Shown here: positions 34,075-44,108 of the stretch, piece by piece
Layout of the letters: every line of letters starts with the position of its first letter
Position numbering within the stretch: the first letter of the stretch is position 1
Assembly: GCF_008923205.2 (NCBI RefSeq)
Contig: NZ_WBMS02000035.1
Location: 42,361-106,360 of the forward strand
From: Actinomadura physcomitrii
GTDB taxonomy: Bacteria; Actinomycetota; Actinomycetes; Streptosporangiales; Streptosporangiaceae
Direction of reading: 5' to 3'
DNA: 64,000 nt
Position numbers and translations under genes: made by a program
The notes under the pieces: model-generated
What the model saw: the letters and a program-made list of their open reading frames with translations, nothing else
Databases searched by the model: none
Told to the model about the DNA's origin: nothing

Positions 34075-35673
34075 GTGCTTGAGCGGGTGCGGTCGGCGGC
34101 GAGTCTGGGCGTGCGGGCGGCACGGGCCCTACGGGATGCCGGGATCCTGCACCCGGTGCGGCCCGACCGGGCGGCGCGGCTGCCGCTGCCGTACCTGCGG
34201 TTCGGGCCCGTGCCGGCGACGGTCGGCGCGATTTCAGCGCTGCGGTTCCCCGGCCGGACCGCGCTGATCGACGAGCGGGGCGCGCTGACGTACGCGGAGC
34301 TGGAGGAGCGTGCGGCGGCGCTGGCGACGGCGTTGAAGGAGCGCGCCGGTGACGGGCGGATCGGCGTGCTGTGCCGCAACCACCGCGGGTTCGTCGAGGC
34401 GGTCCTCGCGGCGTCCCGGCTGGGCACCGACGTGGTGCTGCTGAACACCGACTTCTCCGCGACGCAGCTCGGGCAGGTCGTCGAGCGGGAGGGCGTCGGG
34501 CTGCTCGTCCACGACGGGGAGTTCGGCGCGGCCGTCGACGGATCGGGGTTCGCGGGCGACCGCGTGCTCGCCTGGACCGACGGCGGCGCCGGGGAGTCGA
34601 TCGACGCGCTGGTGGCGGCGACCGAGGCGGAGCCGCTGAACCCGGACCGCTCCAGCAACGTGATCGTGATGACGTCCGGGACCACCGGGACGCCGAAGGG
34701 CGCGCGGCACGACCTGTCGGTGGCGTCGCTGCTGCCCGCCGCGCTCAGCCACCTGATGCGCGTCCCCGTGCGGTCGGGCGCGCCCATCGTGGTGGCGCCG
34801 CCGCTCTTCCACGTCCTGGGGTTCGCGTACACGTCGGTCGGGCTCGGCATGGGGATGCCGCTCATCCTGTTCCGCCGCTTCGACCCCGACCAGGTGCTGG
34901 CGGCGATCCGCGACTGCGAGGCGGAGGCGCTGGTCACGGTGCCGGTGATGCTGCAGCGGATCCTGGACGCCGCGCGGGACGAGCCCCGGCCGGCGCCGTC
35001 GCTGCGCGCCGTCGTGTGCGGCGGGTCGGCGCTGCACCCGCACCTGTCCGAGGCGTTCATGGACGCGTTCGGCGACGTGCTGATCAACGTGTACGGGGCG
35101 ACGGAGACCGGCTGGGCGACGATCGCGACGCCGCAGGACCTGCGCGCCGCGCCCGGCACCGTCGGCAGGCCGTCGTTCCGGCTCACCATCAAGATCCTGG
35201 ACGAGGACGGGGCCGAGGTCCCGGCGGGCGAGACCGGCGAGATCTACACCGGCGGCGGGCTGCGGTTCGCCGGCTACACCGGCGGCGGCGGCAAGAAGGT
35301 CCGCGACGGGCTGACCGGCACCGGCGACCTCGGCCACTTCGACGCCGAGGGCCGGCTGTTCATCGACGGCCGCGCCGACGACATGATCGTCTCGGGCGGC
35401 GAGAACGTGTTCCCGGGCGAGGTGGAGAACCTGCTCGGCGAGCACCCCGGCGTCGCCGAGGTGGCGGTGAAGGGCGTCGAGGACGAGGCGTTCGGCCAGC
35501 GCCTCGCCGCGTACGTGGTGCGCAAGGCCGGCGCGCGGGTCACCGAGGACGACCTCAAGGCCCACGTCAAGAAGCACCTCGCCCGCTACAAGGTGCCCCG
35601 CGAGGTGCACTTCGTGGACGAGCTGCCCCGCACCAGCACCGGCAAGGTCCGGTCCAAGACCCTGGACGGCTGA
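34075..35673 (+). CDS. AMP-binding acyl-CoA synthetase
   Basis: The 532-residue adenylate-forming ligase has VMTSGTTGTPKGARH, YGATETGWA, GTGDLGHF, DRADDM-type hinge GRADDMIVSGGENVFPGE, and the C-terminal lysine in TSTGKVRSKTL. It is related to the 4.5-kb ligase by family but is clearly distinct. The GTG at 34075 has GAGGAGA 6 nt upstream. It stands alone on its strand. Substrate chain length is not predictable. Confidence 0.91.
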   Translation: MLERVRSAASLGVRAARALRDAGILHPVRPDRAARLPLPYLRFGPVPATVGAISALRFPGRTALIDERGALTYAELEERAAALATALKERAGDGRIGVLCRNHRGFVEAVLAASRLGTDVVLLNTDFSATQLGQVVEREGVGLLVHDGEFGAAVDGSGFAGDRVLAWTDGGAGESIDALVAATEAEPLNPDRSSNVIVMTSGTTGTPKGARHDLSVASLLPAALSHLMRVPVRSGAPIVVAPPLFHVLGFAYTSVGLGMGMPLILFRRFDPDQVLAAIRDCEAEALVTVPVMLQRILDAARDEPRPAPSLRAVVCGGSALHPHLSEAFMDAFGDVLINVYGATETGWATIATPQDLRAAPGTVGRPSFRLTIKILDEDGAEVPAGETGEIYTGGGLRFAGYTGGGGKKVRDGLTGTGDLGHFDAEGRLFIDGRADDMIVSGGENVFPGEVENLLGEHPGVAEVAVKGVEDEAFGQRLAAYVVRKAGARVTEDDLKAHVKKHLARYKVPREVHFVDELPRTSTGKVRSKTLDG

Positions 35674-35772
35674 TCCGCCTCGCGGACGAGTTGCGCGCAC
35701 CCTCAAGCCGCTCCCAGCCCATGCCTGCGAGCCGGCTCAACATCGGAGCCTCAACCTGAGGCATACCGCCCG

Positions 35773-35925
35773 TTACAGGCCGAGTTCCCCGCGCTTCACT
35801 CGCCCCAGCAGCCCGGCGAACACCTCCGGTCCGAGAACCAGCCGCTCTCCGTCCGGGTCCTTGGAGTCCCGCACCCACACCTCAGCAAGTCGGCACCCGC
35901 CGCTCGGCCACCGGCCACGGAAAGA
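35773..35925 (-). pseudogene. DUF397 domain remnant without a start
   Basis: The open frame reads GGCRLAEVWVRDSKDPDG, then ERLVLGPEVFAGLLGRVKRG and a stop. This is the C-terminal core of DUF397, which normally begins WRKSSYSxxxGGNCVEVA. A TGA at 35926-35928 and the absence of a start show it is broken. No XRE partner gene is beside it. The remaining gap (35674-36145) contains only a terminator at 36097-36135. Confidence 0.6.
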
Positions 35926-36096
35926 TCATTTGGGCCATCATGCCCACGTGACCGCCTCGGACGCGAACCCGCCCACTTAACAGGTCTTCCGCCAACCCGC
36001 GCCTGACAGCTTGGAGATATCACGACTCGCCCCGCGAGTGGCGCAGACGCATCACCGCGTGCATCTCACGGAGGGCGCGTGGAGATCGCGGGCGGA

Positions 36097-36135
36097 GCGG
36101 CGTCCGGTACCAAGGCCGCGGGCCCCGGACGCCGC
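36097..36135 (-). terminator. Terminator hairpin after the 36.1-kb gene
   Basis: Arms GCGGCGTCCGG and CCGGACGCCGC (11 bp) enclose a 17-base loop containing GGCC/GGCC, starting 11 nt past the stop of the upstream minus-strand gene. Confidence 0.6.
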
Positions 36136-36145
36136 GCTCTCGGTG

Positions 36146-36463
36146 CTAGGCGGCGCCGGCGCGGTCCTTGGCGGCCATGCAGATGCGGGCGAGGTCGTTG
36201 AGGGCGTCGGCGCGGCGCTCGTCCAGGGTGCGGCGGTCGCCCGGGCCGGCCTCCGCGAGGGTGTCGATGACCAGGGAGAACACCGGCCACTCGGCGGGGC
36301 CGATGGCGCCCTGGAAGTCGATGCCGTCCGCGAGGTCGTCGAGGTCCTCGAGATCGAGGTTGCGGGCGAAGGTGGCGAGCGCGGCCTCGGCGGCCACCAC
36401 CCCGATGCGCATCGCCAGCGCGGCCGGCTCGCGGTCGAGGGAACGCACGGTGCTGGAACCCAT
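36146..36463 (-). CDS. Protein of unknown function (105 residues)
   Basis: This small acidic, helical protein has MRIGVVAAEAALATFARNL and DLEDLDDLADGIDF in its first half. No domain is recognised and there is no signal peptide or membrane segment. The ATG at 36463 was chosen; a GTG at 36508 would add 15 residues. Neither has a clear ribosome site, but the terminator behind it and the coding-like third-position GC support a real gene. Confidence 0.6.
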   Translation of the reverse strand: MGSSTVRSLDREPAALAMRIGVVAAEAALATFARNLDLEDLDDLADGIDFQGAIGPAEWPVFSLVIDTLAEAGPGDRRTLDERRADALNDLARICMAAKDRAGAA

Positions 36464-36550
36464 GGTCGACAAGATAGAACATATGAGCGAGGTGCGTCGA
36501 ACATTCACTCGAAATAATTCCGGCGGAACGCGCGAATCAGCCCGCGCTCA

Positions 36551-37330
36551 TCAAGCCGCGATGGCGTGCTGGAACAGGTAGGTGTGCGTGAAATGCAGCT
36601 CGCCGTCCTCGCGGCTCGGGCGCATGCCGGTGGCGGGGCCGCCGGACAGCTCGTCCTCCAGTTCGCGGCGGATCCGCGCGGCGACGTCGGCGGGCGTCCG
36701 GGACAGCTCCAGCCACGGCTCCAGCGGGCGGGTGAAGTCGATCGTCCGGGACCGCTTCACCTCGGCGCCCGCCTCGGTGACCAGGCCGGCGATGCGCGCC
36801 TCGGTGAGCATGGTGCCGTGCGAGGGGTCGCGGAGCCGCTCGATCCGGTCGGGGTCGCCGTCCAGCCCGTCCGGGCGGACGAGGTCGGCGATGATCAGCG
36901 CGGCGCCCGGCCGGCTGACCCGGGCCATCTCCCGCACGACGGCCTCCGGGTCGGCGACCTGGTGCAGGGAGAAGCGCGTCACGACGAGGGTGAAGGAGCG
37001 GTCGAGGTAGGGCAGCGCGGTCGCGTCGCCCTCGGTGAAGGTGACGTTGGTGACGCCCCGCCGGTCGGCCTCGCGCTTGCCCTCGGCGAGCATCGCGGGG
37101 GTGAGGTCGAGGGCGGTGACGTGCCGGACGCGGTGGGCGATCGCGAGGGACACGATCGCGGTGCCCGCGGCGACCTCCAGCACGTTGTCGCCGAGGTCGA
37201 GTTCGGGGTCCATGAAGCGGACGAGGTCGTCCAGGTGCCGGGTGAACGCGACGTTCAGCCGCGGGTCGGCGAACCCGGCCGCCTGCTTGGAGAACTCGCG
37301 TACGACCTTGTCGTCATGGGTCACCGTCAC
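36551..37330 (-). CDS. Class I SAM-dependent methyltransferase
   Basis: The 259-residue protein has the SAM-binding motif I VLEVAAGTAIVSLAIA near residue 50, followed by ALDLTPAMLAEGKREA (motif II acid) and GDATALPYLDRSFTLVVTRF (motif III/IV). It resembles the UbiE/small-molecule methyltransferases; the acceptor is unknown. The GTG at 37330 has AGGGAGG 4 nt upstream. It is 96 bp from the adnB stop, in the same direction. Confidence 0.91.
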   Translation of the reverse strand: MTVTHDDKVVREFSKQAAGFADPRLNVAFTRHLDDLVRFMDPELDLGDNVLEVAAGTAIVSLAIAHRVRHVTALDLTPAMLAEGKREADRRGVTNVTFTEGDATALPYLDRSFTLVVTRFSLHQVADPEAVVREMARVSRPGAALIIADLVRPDGLDGDPDRIERLRDPSHGTMLTEARIAGLVTEAGAEVKRSRTIDFTRPLEPWLELSRTPADVAARIRRELEDELSGGPATGMRPSREDGELHFTHTYLFQHAIAA

Positions 37331-37425
37331 GTCGCCTCCCTGGATGCGTTCCCCGGATCATCCCCGAAACGGGGTTCGGTGACCAGAGGCGGTGACGCTC
37401 GTCACTGACGGACGGTAAGCCCCCG

Positions 37426-40400
37426 TCAGGCCGCGGGAACCGACTCCAGCAGGGCGGCGAGGCCGGCGGCGTCGAGCAGGTCGGCGGGGCGGACGGTGGT
37501 GTTCGCGCTCACGTAGTGGAACGCGGCGCTGACCTGGCCGACCTCGACGCCCGCCAGCTCCGCCCACGCCAGCCGGTACGCGGCGAGCTGCACGGCGGCG
37601 AAGCGGGCGTCGTCGCCGGACGGCGGCCGGCCGGTCTTCCAGTCGACGATCTCGTAGCCGCCGCCGCGGCGCCGGAACACCGCGTCCATGCGGCCGCGGA
37701 TCAGCCGGTCGCCGATGACGGTCTCGAACGGGACCTCGATGTCGAGGGGTTCGCGCGCGGCCCACTCGGACTCCTCGAACCGCTCCTGGAGGCGCAGGAG
37801 GTGCGCGTCGTCGGCGGCGCCCTCGTCGGCGGCGCCGGGCAGCTCGTCGGGGTCGATGAGGCGCTGCTGCCCCCAGCGGCCCTCCAGCCAGGCGTGGAAC
37901 GCGGTGCCGCGCCGCGCGTACGGGGCGGGCGGGCGCGGCATCGGGCGGCGGATCTGCCGGGCCAGCGCGGCGGGGTCGCGGGCGAGGGAGACCAGCGACG
38001 ACACCGACAGGTGGGCGGGCAGCTCGACGAGGAGGCCGTCGCCGCCGCGCCCCCGGTCGCGTTCGGCGAGCAGGAGCTCGACGTCGCGCGCCCACGCGGT
38101 CATCCGGCCGCGGTCGGCGCCGGACAGGCCCTCGTCGCCGGCCCACAGCCGGGTCCGTCCGGCCATCGCGTCCTCGACCATGCGGGCCGCCTCGACGACG
38201 GCCTCGTAGCGTTCGCGGGCGGACGCGTCGGTCCGGCCGCGCTCCCCCGGCGCGACGGGCCACTGCGCCTCCTCGGGGTCGGCGAGCAGCGGGTTCGTCT
38301 CGCCCTCCTCCGGCGGGTCGGCCCACGCCGCGACCGTGCCGGCGCCGGCGAGGCACACCGCGCGGACCTCCTCCAGGAACGGCGACGGCCCGAGCGGGCG
38401 CCCCGAGGATCCCCACCAGTACCCGGTGGTGATGAGCAGGCTCGACGCGCGCGTGACGGCGACGTAGGCGAGGCGGCGCTCCTCGCGCAGGTCGCGTTCG
38501 GAGCAGGCCCGGTCGAACGCGGCGAGGTCGTCCTTCTCCAGGCCGTTCAGCGGCGGCAGGTCGGCGCGGTCGCCGCGCAGCATGAACGGCAGGACGCGCG
38601 GGTTCGCCGTCCAGCGGGTCGCGTTCTGCGGCGGCGACGGGAAGATCGAGCCCTTGGCGGGGCCGCCGTTCTTCTGCGGCACGTACGACAGGCCCGGCAC
38701 GACGACGACCGGCCATTCCAGGCCCTTGGACGCGTGGACGGTGAGCAGCTTGACGCTGTCGGTCTCGCCGACGCGTCCGGCCTCCAGCCCGAACTCCTCG
38801 GTCTCGGCGGCCTTGAGGTAGGCGAGGAACGCGCCGAGCGTCGGGTCCTCGGCGTCGCCGGCGAAGGTGGCGGCGGCGTCGATGAACGCGTCGAGGTCGG
38901 CGCGGGCGGTGACCGGGTCGAGGCCGGACCGGGCGGCGACCTCGATGTCCAGGCCGAGCGCCCGCTCCACCTCGTTGACCAGGTCGGGCAGCGGCAGGCC
39001 GACCTGGCCGCGCAGCGCCCGCAGCTCGTCGCGCAGCCGCCGCAGCCGCCCGTACCCCTCCGGCGAGTACGCCTCGGGCGCGCCGAGGTCGTCGAGCGCG
39101 TCGACGAGGCTGCCGGTCTCCTGGTTCAGCTCGCTGACGAGCTGCCGGAGCGGGTCGTCGGCCGCCGCTCCGGCCTCGGGTCCGCCGGCCTCGGGTCCGC
39201 CGGCCTCGGGTCCGCCGGGCTCGGCGTCCACGGGCGGCGCGTCCTCGGGCGGTTCGTCCGCTGCGCGCTGCGGCGGGGTGACGTCGCGCGCCGACTCCTG
39301 CGCCAGCGCCCGCGCGCGCCGGCCGAGCGCGACCAGGTCGCGGGGGCCGAGCCGCCAGCGCGGGCCGGTGAGCAGCCGGGCCAGCGACGCGCCCGCCGTC
39401 GGGTCGTGCATGACGCGCAGGGTCGCGACGACGTCCTGCACCTCGGGGACGGTCAGCAGCCCGCCGAGCCCGACGACCTCGACGGGGATGCCGCGCGCCT
39501 CCAGCGCCCGCCGGATCAGCGGGAACTGCGACCGCTTCCGGGCGAGGACGGCGATGTCGGAGTACCGGAGCGGCTCGGCCTGGAAGCCGCCGTCCGGCGC
39601 GACCGCCGGGTCGCCGGCCATCAGCCCGGCGACGCGCCCGGCGATCCGGTCGGCCTCGTCCTCGACGGTGGCGAACAGCGCGCACTCGACACGTCCGCGC
39701 CCCTCGCGGCCGGCGCCGGGGACGAGCCGCGGCACCGCCCTGGTCTCCGCGCGCAGCTCCTCCTGGATCTTCGCGGCGGCCTCGAGGATCTGCTCGCCGT
39801 TGCGGAACGACCGGCTCAGCTGCACGACCGGCGCGGGGACCGGCCGCCTGTCCCCGACGGCGGGCTGCGCGGGGAAGTCGTGGGCGAAGCGCAGCAGGTT
39901 CCCGGCGCTCGCGCCCCGCCACCCGTAGATCGACTGGCACGGGTCGCCGACCGCCGTGACCGGATGCCCGCCCGCGAACAGCGACTTCAGCAGGACGAGC
40001 TGCGCCTGGCTGGTGTCCTGGTACTCGTCGAGCAGCACCACGGAGAACCGGGAACGCTCGATCATCCCGACCTCGGGGTGCCTGTAGGCGATGCGGGCGG
40101 CGAGCGCCATCTGGTCGCCGTGGTCGATGACCTCCCGGTCGGCCTTCGCCCGCCCGTATCTTTCGATCAGCGGCATCAGCTGCTCGCGGACGGCCTGCTT
40201 GGCGAGGATGTCGCGCTGCGCCTTCAGCGGCTTCTTCACCGCGGCGAACCGCTCGTCCAGCCACGCCCCGACCCTGCGGACGTCGTCGGCGGTGCGCAGG
40301 TGCTCCGACAGGTCGCCGGACAGCTCCATGACGGCCTTGGTGACGGTGTCGGGCTGCCATTCGACGCGGTCCATCGGCCCGTCGTAGGCGTCGACGACGC

Positions 40401-40845
40401 GCGAGCAGATCTGCCACGCGACCGCCGGGGAGATCAGCCGCATCGTCGGTTCGAGGGCCTCGCGCAGCGCGTGGTCGCCGAACAGCCGCGCCGCGTACGA
40501 GTGGTACGTCGACACCATCGGCTCGCCGTCGAACAGCGCCTCGCCGCCGAGCCGCTCCAGCTCGTCGCCCGGCAGCACCTCGCGCAGCTTGTCGAGCCGC
40601 TTGCGGACGCGGACGCCGAGCTCGGCGGCGGCCTTGCGGGTGAAGGTGAGGCCGAGGACGCGCTCGGGCCGCACGAACCCGTTCGCGACCAGCCACACCA
40701 CCCGCGCGGCCATCGTCTCGCTCTTGCCGGACCCGGCGCCCGCGATGACCGCCATCGGCGCCATCGGCGCTTCGATCACCCGGGCCTGCTCCTCGGTCGG
40801 CTCCGGGATCTCCAGCAGCCGGGCCAGCTCTCCCGGCGTGATCAC
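37426..40845 (-). CDS. adnB: AdnB, helicase-nuclease subunit for DNA double-strand break resection
   Basis: AdnB pairs with AdnA to unwind and resect DNA ends, replacing RecBCD in actinobacteria. The 1139-residue protein has Walker A GAGSGKSETM, LLDEYQDTSQAQ, GDPCQSIYGWRGAS, and YVAVTRAS, plus a C-terminal RecB-type nuclease (GRMDAVF, then IVDWKTGRPP). A Gly-Pro-Glu-Ala tandem repeat lies in the middle. The GTG at 40845 has GGGGGATGAG upstream and starts 18 bp after adnA. Confidence 0.94.
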   Translation of the reverse strand: MITPGELARLLEIPEPTEEQARVIEAPMAPMAVIAGAGSGKSETMAARVVWLVANGFVRPERVLGLTFTRKAAAELGVRVRKRLDKLREVLPGDELERLGGEALFDGEPMVSTYHSYAARLFGDHALREALEPTMRLISPAVAWQICSRVVDAYDGPMDRVEWQPDTVTKAVMELSGDLSEHLRTADDVRRVGAWLDERFAAVKKPLKAQRDILAKQAVREQLMPLIERYGRAKADREVIDHGDQMALAARIAYRHPEVGMIERSRFSVVLLDEYQDTSQAQLVLLKSLFAGGHPVTAVGDPCQSIYGWRGASAGNLLRFAHDFPAQPAVGDRRPVPAPVVQLSRSFRNGEQILEAAAKIQEELRAETRAVPRLVPGAGREGRGRVECALFATVEDEADRIAGRVAGLMAGDPAVAPDGGFQAEPLRYSDIAVLARKRSQFPLIRRALEARGIPVEVVGLGGLLTVPEVQDVVATLRVMHDPTAGASLARLLTGPRWRLGPRDLVALGRRARALAQESARDVTPPQRAADEPPEDAPPVDAEPGGPEAGGPEAGGPEAGAAADDPLRQLVSELNQETGSLVDALDDLGAPEAYSPEGYGRLRRLRDELRALRGQVGLPLPDLVNEVERALGLDIEVAARSGLDPVTARADLDAFIDAAATFAGDAEDPTLGAFLAYLKAAETEEFGLEAGRVGETDSVKLLTVHASKGLEWPVVVVPGLSYVPQKNGGPAKGSIFPSPPQNATRWTANPRVLPFMLRGDRADLPPLNGLEKDDLAAFDRACSERDLREERRLAYVAVTRASSLLITTGYWWGSSGRPLGPSPFLEEVRAVCLAGAGTVAAWADPPEEGETNPLLADPEEAQWPVAPGERGRTDASARERYEAVVEAARMVEDAMAGRTRLWAGDEGLSGADRGRMTAWARDVELLLAERDRGRGGDGLLVELPAHLSVSSLVSLARDPAALARQIRRPMPRPPAPYARRGTAFHAWLEGRWGQQRLIDPDELPGAADEGAADDAHLLRLQERFEESEWAAREPLDIEVPFETVIGDRLIRGRMDAVFRRRGGGYEIVDWKTGRPPSGDDARFAAVQLAAYRLAWAELAGVEVGQVSAAFHYVSANTTVRPADLLDAAGLAALLESVPAA
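39172..39216. repeat. Three perfect 15-bp repeats inside adnB
   Basis: GGCCTCGGGTCCGCC occurs three times in tandem and encodes GGPEA x3 in a linker of AdnB. Being a multiple of three it preserves the frame, and its copy number may vary among strains. Confidence 0.85.
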
Positions 40846-40863
40846 CTCATCCCCCCGAGCCGA

Positions 40864-43800
40864 TCAGTCGCCCACCTGCCCGCCCTCGTCGTGGACGGGA
40901 CAGCAGGAGCGTACGGGACAGGTCCGACACTTGTCGTTCGCGCGCGCCTGGAAGACGTCGCTCGCCATCCCGCTCGCGACGATCTCGATGAGCTTCTTCG
41001 GCCATTCGGGGTCGGCGTCCTCGGCGGGCGGCGGCTGCTCCTGCTCGCGGGCCTTGGCGGTGAACGCGGCCTTGCCGACCTGGATCAGCTTCGCGCCGCC
41101 CGGCTCGATCAGCCCGTGCCGCTCGAACGCGCCGAGCATCACGGCGTACTGGTAGACGCCGAGCTGCGGGTGGCGGGCCAGGTCGTCCTTCGGGACGGCC
41201 GTGGAGGAGGTCTTGATGTCGATGATGACGGCGCGGCCCTGCTCGTCGCGTTCGGCGCGGTCGATGCGGCCCTTGATGACGACGCGGCCGAGGTCGACCT
41301 TGAACGACTCCTCCAGCGCGACGACCTCGTTGGGGTTGTCGCGGTGCCAGGCGAGGAACCTGTCGACCATCGCGGTGGCCTGCTCGCGCTGCTTCTCGGA
41401 GTACCAGGAGCTGCGGAAGTCCAGGTCGTTCCAGATCTGGTCGAGGCGCTCGGCGACGTGCACGTCGGTGACGCCGTCGTCGGCGCCCGCCATCTCCGCG
41501 ACCGCGTGGATGACCTTGCCCATGGTGCTGAACTCGTTCGGGCCGCCCTCCTGCGCGCCGACGGCCGAGGCGAGCAGCCAGCGCAGCCCGCAGGTGGTGA
41601 ACGCCTCGACCTGCGACGGGGAGATGGTGATCTGCTCGTCGCCGGCGAACGCGGGGCCCTGGTCCGACAGCGCGGTGATCGCGTACCAGTTCTCCGGCTT
41701 CGCGCCGCGCACGCCCGCGCGCGCGAGGCGGGCGAGGTGGCCGGCGGCGGCGCGGCGCAGCGGCTCGGGGCGGGTCGGGTCCGACACCACCGACCGCAGG
41801 TCCGCGACCAGCGCGGACAGCGACAGCCAGCGGGTCTTCTCGTCCAGCTGGGACTGCTCGATCGCGCCGGGCAGCAGCTCGTTGAGGAACCGGGACGGGC
41901 GCTCCTCGGTGTCGTCGCCGCCCACTGCGGTCACCACGAGCCGCTTGCGCGCGCGCGTGACGGCGACGTAGAAGAGGCGGCGCTCCTCGTCCAGCATCTT
42001 CGCCGCCATGGACGCCCCGGCCGCCGCCTCGTTGCCGGGGTCGGCGCCCGCCGCGTGCTCGATCAGCTCCTCGACGCCCAGCAGCGAACCGCGCAGCCGC
42101 ACGTCCGGCCACACGCCCTCCTGCACCCCGGCGACGATCACGACGTCCCACTCCAGGCCCTTGGAGCGGTGCGCCGTAAGAATCCGGACCGCCTCGCCCT
42201 CCGGCGCCTGCTCGGCGAGGGTGTCCCCGGCGATCTCCTGCGCGGCGATGTCGTCGACGAACAGCTCCGGGCCCGCCTGCGGCAGCCGGTCGACGAACCG
42301 GGCCGCGTGGTCGAACAGCGCGACGACGGCGTCCAGGTCGCGGTCGGCGGACGCGCCGCGCGTCCCGCCCTTGACGCTCTGCTCCAGCAGGCCGTCCGCC
42401 AGCCCGCTCTCCTGCCACACCGCCCACAGCACGTCCTCGGCGGACCCGCCGTCGTGGACGGTGCGCCGCGCCACGTCGATGAGGTGCGCGATCCGCTCGG
42501 CGGGGGCGCGCACCTTCTCGTGGACGAGCACCAGCTCGCGGGGGTCGTTCACCGCCGCGACGAGCAGCTCGCCGAGCGGCCGCTGCCCGCCCGACAGCTC
42601 CTCCAGGTCGCGCAGCGCGCGCTTGAGCCGCCGCAGCGCGAGGGCGTCGGCGCCGCCGAGCGGGCCGGTGAGCAGATCCTCGGCGACGACCTCGTCCAGG
42701 TGGCCCTTCTTCAGCGCGGCCCGCAGCAGCACCAGGAACGGCCGGACGGCGGGCTCCTGCATCAGCGGCACCTCGTCGCCGGCGACGACGACGGGGACCC
42801 CCGCCTGCGCCAGCGCCCGCCGCAGCACCGGCACCTGCCGGACGGCGCTGCGCACCAGCACCGCCATCCGCGACCAAGGCACGCCGTCGAGCAGGTGCGC
42901 GCGCCGCAGCTCGTCCGCGACCAGCGCCGACTCCTGGCTCTCCGAGTCGGCGATCACCGCCCGGACTTCGCCTTCCTCGGCCTCGTCCGGGGTGAGGAGG
43001 GCCCGGTGCTCGGCGGCGCCGCCCGCCGAACCGGCGGGCAGGCGGCGCGCGATCCGCCGCGACGCCTCCAGGATCTCCGGCCCCATCCGGCGGCAGGTGC
43101 GCAGCGCCACCACCGGCGCGGGACGGCCGTCCAGCGTCAGGAAGCGGTTCGGGAACTCCTGGATGCCGCGCACGTCCGCGCCCCGGAACCCGTAGATCGA
43201 CTGGTCCGGGTCGCCGACCACGACCAGGTCGCGGCCCTCCCCCGCCAGCAGGTGCAGCAGCGCCTCCTGCGCGGGGTCGGTGTCCTGGTACTCGTCGACG
43301 AACACCACGTCGTAGGAGTCGCGCTCGCGGATGCGGACCTCCTCGTCCGCGAGCATCCCGGCGGCCATGTAGATCAGCTCGCCGTAGTCGTAGGTGGGGA
43401 CGGGGTCCAGCGCGAACCGCTCGACGTAGCGCTCCATGAACGCGCCGATCGCGGGCCAGTCGTCGCGCCCGCGCATCCGCCCGAGCGCGACCAGCTCCTC
43501 CGGGGTGAACCGCCGCTCGACGGCCCGCAGCGTGAAGTCGCGCAGCTCCTCGGCGAACCCGCGCGTCGCGAGCGCCGCCCGCAGCCGCTCCGGCCAGTCG
43601 CGCGCGCCGTCCGCCAGCTCGCCTTCCAGCAGCCGCCGAACCTCGAGCAGCTGCTCCGGGCCGGACAGCAGCCGCGGCGCGGGCTCCTCGTTCAGCACCG
43701 CGTCCCTGCGCAGCAGCGCGTAGGCGTAGCTGTGGAACGTCAGCGCCAGCGGCGTCCGGGTCGTGCGGTGCAGCCGCCCGGTGATCCGCTGCCGCAGCTC

Positions 43801-44040
43801 CCCCGCCGCCTTGCGGCTGAACGTCAGGACCAGCACCCGCTCGGGGTCGGTGCCGCGGTTCTCGATCCGGTCGACGACCGCCTCGACGATCGTCGTCGTC
43901 TTCCCGGTGCCCGGCCCGGCCAGCACCAGCATCGGCCCGCCCGCGTGCTCGACGACCCGCCGCTGCCGCTCGTCGAGCGCGGGCGGCACCGCGCGCGCGG
44001 GACCGGCGCGGCGGACGAGACGGTAGGAAGCAGACGGCAC
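40864..44040 (-). CDS. adnA: AdnA, helicase-nuclease subunit with iron-sulfur cysteines
   Basis: The 1058-residue partner of AdnB shows Walker A GPGTGKTTTI, VFVDEYQDTDPAQ, GDPDQSIYGFRGAD, VRILTAHRSKGLEWD, and YVAVTRAR. The C-terminal nuclease has GRIDRAERDEQG and IIDIKTSSTAVP. Four cysteines that likely hold a 4Fe-4S cluster are in FTTCGLRW and CRTCPVRSCCPV. The GTG at 44040 is weakly supported by ribosome-site evidence. An inverted repeat at 44109-44137 lies upstream. Confidence 0.94.
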   Translation of the reverse strand: MPSASYRLVRRAGPARAVPPALDERQRRVVEHAGGPMLVLAGPGTGKTTTIVEAVVDRIENRGTDPERVLVLTFSRKAAGELRQRITGRLHRTTRTPLALTFHSYAYALLRRDAVLNEEPAPRLLSGPEQLLEVRRLLEGELADGARDWPERLRAALATRGFAEELRDFTLRAVERRFTPEELVALGRMRGRDDWPAIGAFMERYVERFALDPVPTYDYGELIYMAAGMLADEEVRIRERDSYDVVFVDEYQDTDPAQEALLHLLAGEGRDLVVVGDPDQSIYGFRGADVRGIQEFPNRFLTLDGRPAPVVALRTCRRMGPEILEASRRIARRLPAGSAGGAAEHRALLTPDEAEEGEVRAVIADSESQESALVADELRRAHLLDGVPWSRMAVLVRSAVRQVPVLRRALAQAGVPVVVAGDEVPLMQEPAVRPFLVLLRAALKKGHLDEVVAEDLLTGPLGGADALALRRLKRALRDLEELSGGQRPLGELLVAAVNDPRELVLVHEKVRAPAERIAHLIDVARRTVHDGGSAEDVLWAVWQESGLADGLLEQSVKGGTRGASADRDLDAVVALFDHAARFVDRLPQAGPELFVDDIAAQEIAGDTLAEQAPEGEAVRILTAHRSKGLEWDVVIVAGVQEGVWPDVRLRGSLLGVEELIEHAAGADPGNEAAAGASMAAKMLDEERRLFYVAVTRARKRLVVTAVGGDDTEERPSRFLNELLPGAIEQSQLDEKTRWLSLSALVADLRSVVSDPTRPEPLRRAAAGHLARLARAGVRGAKPENWYAITALSDQGPAFAGDEQITISPSQVEAFTTCGLRWLLASAVGAQEGGPNEFSTMGKVIHAVAEMAGADDGVTDVHVAERLDQIWNDLDFRSSWYSEKQREQATAMVDRFLAWHRDNPNEVVALEESFKVDLGRVVIKGRIDRAERDEQGRAVIIDIKTSSTAVPKDDLARHPQLGVYQYAVMLGAFERHGLIEPGGAKLIQVGKAAFTAKAREQEQPPPAEDADPEWPKKLIEIVASGMASDVFQARANDKCRTCPVRSCCPVHDEGGQVGD

Positions 44041-44108
44041 AACAGTTCATTGGAGCAGATCACCGAGGCTCCTCGGACCACAACGCCCGCATGTCGCGAA
44101 GGTGACGC

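Noticed and set aside
35796..36023. A 75-codon minus-strand frame in the 35.8-kb gap
   Set aside because: It has no ribosome site or domain and overlaps, in a different frame, the readable DUF397 remnant that better explains the region.
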